Below are positions 5,986 through 9,242 of a stretch of DNA of 9,242 nt, piece by piece (position 1 is the first letter of the stretch; each line of letters starts with the position of its first letter). Under the pieces are notes generated by a model that was not told where the DNA came from, made no database searches, and worked only from the letters and a program-made list of their open reading frames with translations. The position numbers and the translations under genes are program-made. This DNA is from CAJKWP01 sp050943075. Its GTDB lineage: Bacteria; Bacillota; Clostridia; Christensenellales; UBA1242. The stretch covers positions 1 through 9,242 of the forward strand of contig JBMNOM010000036.1 in NCBI GenBank assembly GCA_050943075.1, written 5' to 3'.

Positions 5986-7074
5986 ATGTTTTCATTAAGT
6001 AGTTTATCAAATGTTTTTTCATCCATCTTATACATTGTAATTGCAATTTTAATTTTGCTTACAATGGTTTTAATTCATGAATTGGGACATTACATTGCAG
6101 GCAGAATTTTAAAATTTAAAATTAATGAATTTGCAATTGGTTTTGGAAAAACTCTTTTTCAAAGAACAAATAAACGCGGAGAAAAAATTTCTTTGCGTCT
6201 TTTTCCACTTGGTGGATTTTGTGCATTTGAAGGCGAGGGAGATGGTGAAAGCGATGAAATTAAGCCAGAATCTTTCAATTCACACAAACCTTGGAAAAGA
6301 ATAATTGTTTACATGGCAGGACCACTTTTCAATATTTTGTCTGCTGTGCTATTTTCATTTGTATTGCTTATGGGAGTTGGCTACGACATCCCTCAAATTG
6401 CAGGTGTTGACAAATATTACGCAAACTCAGAAGTGTTTGAAGTTGGCGATGTAATTTACGAAGTTAATGGCACAAAAATCAATTTTGCAAATGGCAACAC
6501 TTTCACAGCGTTAATTTCACAATACACAGCAGAAGATGACATTGAAATGACAGTTAAGCGTGATGGCAACATAATCACGCTTAATGTTAAACTTCAACAA
6601 GCTTTTGACAAAGACAATAACTTGGTTTTCACAGAAGATGGAAAACCAGTTTATAAACTTGGAATTCAAACAATTGCATATAAACACACATTTGGCGAAG
6701 CGCTTGTTAGAGCAGTTCCTTTCACACTTGGCTTAAGCTGGATTGTTTTAAAAGGCTTGGTTATGGCTCTAACATTCCAACTTCCAGCAGGTTCAATGAG
6801 TGGACCAATTGGCGCAATTGGAATTATGTCTTCACAAATTCAACAAAGTTTTTCAAGCATATTAGTGCTTTTACCACTTATTGCTGTTAACCTTGGTGTG
6901 TTTAACTTGTTGCCAATTCCAGCACTTGATGGCTCGCACATTGTGTTTAACATCATTGAATGGATTAGGAAAAAACCAATTAACCGAGATGTTGAAGCAT
7001 ACATTCACTTCTTTGGTTTCATTGCACTTATTGCACTGATAATCTTCATGGATGTTATGCAATTATTTGTTTAA
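5986..7074 (+). CDS. rseP: Site-2 family intramembrane zinc metalloprotease RseP/RasP
   Basis: Cleaves membrane proteins within the lipid bilayer (regulated intramembrane proteolysis), typically anti-sigma factors and leftover signal peptides. The first membrane helix (about 12-32) runs into the zinc motif HELGH (31-35) with catalytic Glu32. The FPLGGF segment (73-78) and AGPLFNILSAVLF (111-123) are typical. A PDZ domain occupies about 130-205 (EVGDVIYEVNG, 152-162). The SGPIGA segment (272-277) and the NLLPIPALDGSHI motif (307-319) supply the third zinc ligand, Asp315. A last hydrophobic helix spans 341-360. The 362-aa length fits the family. The gene sits where rasP follows cdsA-dxr in Firmicutes, but dxr is absent here. 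The substrate cannot be told from this window. Confidence 0.97.
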   Translation: MFSLSSLSNVFSSILYIVIAILILLTMVLIHELGHYIAGRILKFKINEFAIGFGKTLFQRTNKRGEKISLRLFPLGGFCAFEGEGDGESDEIKPESFNSHKPWKRIIVYMAGPLFNILSAVLFSFVLLMGVGYDIPQIAGVDKYYANSEVFEVGDVIYEVNGTKINFANGNTFTALISQYTAEDDIEMTVKRDGNIITLNVKLQQAFDKDNNLVFTEDGKPVYKLGIQTIAYKHTFGEALVRAVPFTLGLSWIVLKGLVMALTFQLPAGSMSGPIGAIGIMSSQIQQSFSSILVLLPLIAVNLGVFNLLPIPALDGSHIVFNIIEWIRKKPINRDVEAYIHFFGFIALIALIIFMDVMQLFV

Positions 7075-7092
7075 AAGGTTTAAGATTTTACT

Positions 7093-8652
7093 ATGGATAA
7101 ATTGAGTTTAGAGTTAAAAAAACACTTTCAAAATGAATTTGATTTTTTGAAATTGTTTGAAGTTGTTTACGATAAAAACAACAACATGTGCAAAGTTGTT
7201 TTTCTTTATCCACAACATATTGATGAAATAACTCAAACTCAGCGCGACAAAATTGAAAAGTTTTTATATGAATTTTTGTCTTTAAACGCAAAAATTGATT
7301 TAAAATTTAAAAAGAGTTTTCTTGACGAACACTTAATTAAAGACTTTATAATTAACTATTTTAAACGCAACAATTTTTCACTTTTTACACACATTTCGCA
7401 AGAAAACATTAAAATTAAAGAAGAACTTGCAGAAATTAATGTGACACTGAATTTTGAAAAAGAAATTTATTCCTACATTGAAGAAAACAGCATATTACTT
7501 GATTTAAAAACAGAAATTGAAAAGAATTTCATTGCAACATTCTCTTTCTTTCTTGCTGAAGGCGAAAGCCAAATTGACGAAAGCATTTTGGAAAAACGCA
7601 ATCAAGAATTAAAACCAAAACCAGAAAAGAAAGTGCCAAGATATATTGTTGAAGATGTTGAAAAAATTTTTGGCAAAGAAATTAAGTATTTGGCACCAGA
7701 ATTTATTAAAAACCAACAAACTGAAAAAGAAAGTGTTATTTTGGCTGGGGAAATTTCAAATATAAACAAAAAAGCATATAAGTCAAAACACAGCAAAGAC
7801 CCAAATGAAGAAAGCTTTTTTTATACTTTTGACATTTATGACACAACTGGCACAATGCCAGCAATTCATTTTGCTTCCAAAAGCACAATGCCAAAACTTG
7901 AAACTTTCACAAATGGAATGCAAATGCTTTTCTTGGGTGACATTAAGAAAAACATTTTTGGCAAACTTACATATTTTATAAAAACTGCTTATCATTGCGT
8001 TATTAACAAACAATCAATTAAAGATGCACAAGCAGAATATGAAAAAGAGCAGTTTTTGGCCCTTGACACCTATCAAACAATTTTTCCAAAGAAATTTATT
8101 GACACTCATCAAGAAAACTTCTTTTTCAAACCACAATATAACAACTTAATTAAAAACAACACAATTGTTGTGTTTGACGTGGAAACCACAGGACTAGAGC
8201 CAGAATTTGCAGAAATTATTGAAATTGGTGCTGTTAAAGTTGTGGATGGAGAACTTGTTGAAACTTTTCAAACTTTGGTTAAACCCAAAAAAGAAATTCC
8301 TGACCTCATTACAGAAATTACAGGAATTAACAATGAAATGGTTAAAGATGCACCAAGCATTTTTGAAGCAATGACAGACTTCATTTTGTTTTCAAAGGGC
8401 AGTTTGCTTTCTGGCTATAATGTTGGCTTTGATATGCGCTTCATTCAAAAAGCAGCAAGCGACATTGGTTTTCACTTTACAAACAGGGTGGAAGACACAA
8501 TGTATTATGCAAGGCAATCATTAACACTTGGCAATTACACACTTAAAAATGTTGCCAAAGCACTTAATATTTCGCTTAAAGAAGCACACAGAGCGCTTAA
8601 TGACGCCATTGCAACAGCAAGAGTGCTTATTGCGCTTAACACACTAAATTAA
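7093..8652 (+). CDS. PolC-related protein: N-terminal, OB and DEDDh 3'-5' exonuclease domains, no polymerase
   Basis: At 519 aa this is about a third of a normal PolC (~1,440 aa). Residues 1-200 resemble the PolC N-terminal domains only in layout and rough content. Residues 215-305 fit the PolC OB domain (GEISNI...FFYTFDIYDTTGTMPAIHFASK...GMQMLFLGDI). A 50-residue linker follows, then a complete DnaQ-type exonuclease (357-519): DVETTG gives Asp362 and Glu364, GYNVGFDMRF gives Asp447, and HRALNDAIATA gives His499 and Asp504. All five catalytic DEDDh residues are present. The PHP domain normally split around the exonuclease (HLHT motif) and the whole polymerase are missing. The stop is followed directly by an unrelated gene, so no simple frameshift explains it. 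Likely role (inferred): proofreading or another DNA/RNA-trimming activity. The upstream SD is weak (AAAAGG, 14 bp away). Position after rseP matches that of polC in Firmicutes. Confidence 0.9.
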   Translation: MDKLSLELKKHFQNEFDFLKLFEVVYDKNNNMCKVVFLYPQHIDEITQTQRDKIEKFLYEFLSLNAKIDLKFKKSFLDEHLIKDFIINYFKRNNFSLFTHISQENIKIKEELAEINVTLNFEKEIYSYIEENSILLDLKTEIEKNFIATFSFFLAEGESQIDESILEKRNQELKPKPEKKVPRYIVEDVEKIFGKEIKYLAPEFIKNQQTEKESVILAGEISNINKKAYKSKHSKDPNEESFFYTFDIYDTTGTMPAIHFASKSTMPKLETFTNGMQMLFLGDIKKNIFGKLTYFIKTAYHCVINKQSIKDAQAEYEKEQFLALDTYQTIFPKKFIDTHQENFFFKPQYNNLIKNNTIVVFDVETTGLEPEFAEIIEIGAVKVVDGELVETFQTLVKPKKEIPDLITEITGINNEMVKDAPSIFEAMTDFILFSKGSLLSGYNVGFDMRFIQKAASDIGFHFTNRVEDTMYYARQSLTLGNYTLKNVAKALNISLKEAHRALNDAIATARVLIALNTLN

Positions 8653-8669
8653 AGGAGAAAATGTTTTGA
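8651..8669 (+). promoter_or_regulatory. Ribosome-binding site with TTG start and overlapping minimal ORF
   Basis: AAAGGAG (8651-8657) precedes an ATG at 8661 that reads only Met-Phe-stop, and the TGA of that mini-ORF (8667-8669) overlaps a TTG (8666-8668) that opens the 160-codon frame. The TTG has the better SD spacing (8 bp against 3 bp). The in-frame region upstream has a stop at 8645 and no other start codon, so TTG is the chosen start. Confidence 0.55.
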
Positions 8670-9148
8670 GATTTGACATTTTTGATGAAGATTTTGAAGA
8701 AGATTTGCCAAAGTATAAAATTGAAATTGAAAAACTTTCAAGCAAATTAATTGCACCTGAAGACAAATTTGTTTGGGATGTTTTTGTTAAAAAAACACTC
8801 ACAAACACACGCAATTACTATATCATTATCACATCATTAAAAACAATGAATAATTTGCAAGCAAGTTCCAATTTTGATGTTGCACTTTTTTCTTCACTTT
8901 CATTTATGGTGGACCCATCGTTTATTGAAATGGTGGCTTCAATTGTTGGAAAGTTTCATGCAAAAGGTTTGGAATTTGCGCGTCATTTTGGAGTTGATGC
9001 TCAAAACTTAATTAAACATAAGGAAAGAGAAAAAGCAAAAAAACGCAAAACAATTAAAAGAAAAAACAGAAAACTAAAATGTAAAGACCCACTAAAAAAT
9101 TTGCGTGTATTTACAAGCAAAAAACGAATTAAAATAGCAAAAAAATAA
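8666..9148 (+). CDS. Uncharacterised protein with acidic N-terminus and strongly basic C-terminal tail (160 aa)
   Basis: I do not recognise this protein. It begins with an acidic segment (DIFDEDFEEDLPKY, 4-17), has a central predicted helical region (about 35-110; VWDVFVKK, YYIIITSLKT, FSSLSFMVDPSFIEMVASIVGKFHAKGLEFARHFGV) and ends in a very basic tail (117-160) rich in Lys and Arg. Such a tail suggests binding to nucleic acid or ribosomes, but that is inference. There is no true membrane helix or signal peptide. Translation probably starts at TTG 8666 (AAAGGAG, 8-bp spacing). It lies 13 bp after the PolC-like gene and is the last gene before the terminator, so a functional link to that exonuclease is plausible but unproven. 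Confidence 0.75.
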   Translation: MRFDIFDEDFEEDLPKYKIEIEKLSSKLIAPEDKFVWDVFVKKTLTNTRNYYIIITSLKTMNNLQASSNFDVALFSSLSFMVDPSFIEMVASIVGKFHAKGLEFARHFGVDAQNLIKHKEREKAKKRKTIKRKNRKLKCKDPLKNLRVFTSKKRIKIAKK

Positions 9149-9151
9149 AAT

Positions 9152-9189
9152 AAAAAAAATCAGTTTAAAATAACTGATTTTTCTTTTTT
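9152..9189 (+). terminator. Intrinsic terminator of the frr-to-orf160 operon
   Basis: ATCAGTT (9159-9165) pairs with AACTGAT (9172-9178) around TTAAAATAA-type loop sequence, with flanking A-run (9152-9158) and T-rich tract (9179-9189). It lies 4 bases after the stop of the 160-codon gene. The A/T flanks would let it act in both directions. The remaining 9190-9242 is AT-rich with nothing I can identify. Confidence 0.85.
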
Positions 9190-9242
9190 AAAAATTGTGG
9201 TAAACATTATTTTTAATTACAAAAAATAAAATTAAAAATAAC

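Noticed and set aside
8653..9148. Possibility that the downstream gene is the missing PolC part after a frameshift
   Set aside because: Its 160 residues contain no PHP or polymerase motifs, and it has its own ribosome-binding site.
9190..9242. Possible promoter or gene start at the right edge
   Set aside because: Only AT-rich sequence; no convincing -35/-10 pair or ribosome-binding site before the window ends.
1..9242. CRISPR array, tRNA genes, insertion sequences or phage attachment sites
   Set aside because: No regularly spaced repeats, tRNA-like cloverleaf segments, transposase motifs or terminal inverted repeats were seen.

Overview
The window is AT-rich (roughly 30% G+C by eye), uses the standard bacterial code (TGG for Trp, TGA as a stop) and has purine-rich Shine-Dalgarno sites. 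The block frr - uppS - cdsA - rseP followed by a PolC-related gene is a Firmicutes-type arrangement. The RNase P RNA is class A (ancestral), not the class B of Bacilli. Together these point to a low-GC, Clostridia-like lineage, probably uncultured. A finer placement is not supportable from the sequence alone.

Left part (65-2908, minus strand): three tandem paralogous genes of about 306-311 codons, spaced 43 and 17 bp apart and probably one operon read right to left. They end at a strong hairpin terminator at the window's left edge. I do not recognise the family. All three share an N-terminal block (VLRLIED-x-G-x-SK-x-FI), a central Y-D-x-x-x-K-x-G-x-K block, an IFDD block and a C-terminal helical block (LMKN). 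They have no signal peptide or membrane segment.

Middle (2909-3520): a divergent regulatory region with an 8-bp inverted repeat and an excellent promoter for rnpB (class A RNase P RNA, about 3021-3357), which ends in an intrinsic terminator. An AT-rich region carrying the frr promoter follows. The RNase P RNA seems to lack the usual GGU motif in L15 that pairs with tRNA CCA.

Right part (3521-9148, plus strand): one long co-directional operon with overlaps or very short gaps: frr (ribosome recycling), a 63-codon unknown gene, uppS (undecaprenyl diphosphate synthase), cdsA (CDP-diacylglycerol synthase), rseP (site-2 intramembrane protease), a 519-codon PolC-related protein and a 160-codon unknown protein. 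It ends in a terminator at about 9152-9189. The operon joins translation, lipid-carrier and phospholipid synthesis, membrane proteolysis and a replication-related exonuclease. Two features differ from the textbook Firmicutes cluster: dxr and proS are absent, and the PolC-like protein has only the N-terminal, OB and DEDDh exonuclease regions, with no PHP or polymerase domain.

The best candidates for new biology are the stand-alone PolC N-terminal/exonuclease protein and the triplicated unknown family. The RNase P RNA variant and the small unknown genes in the operon come next.
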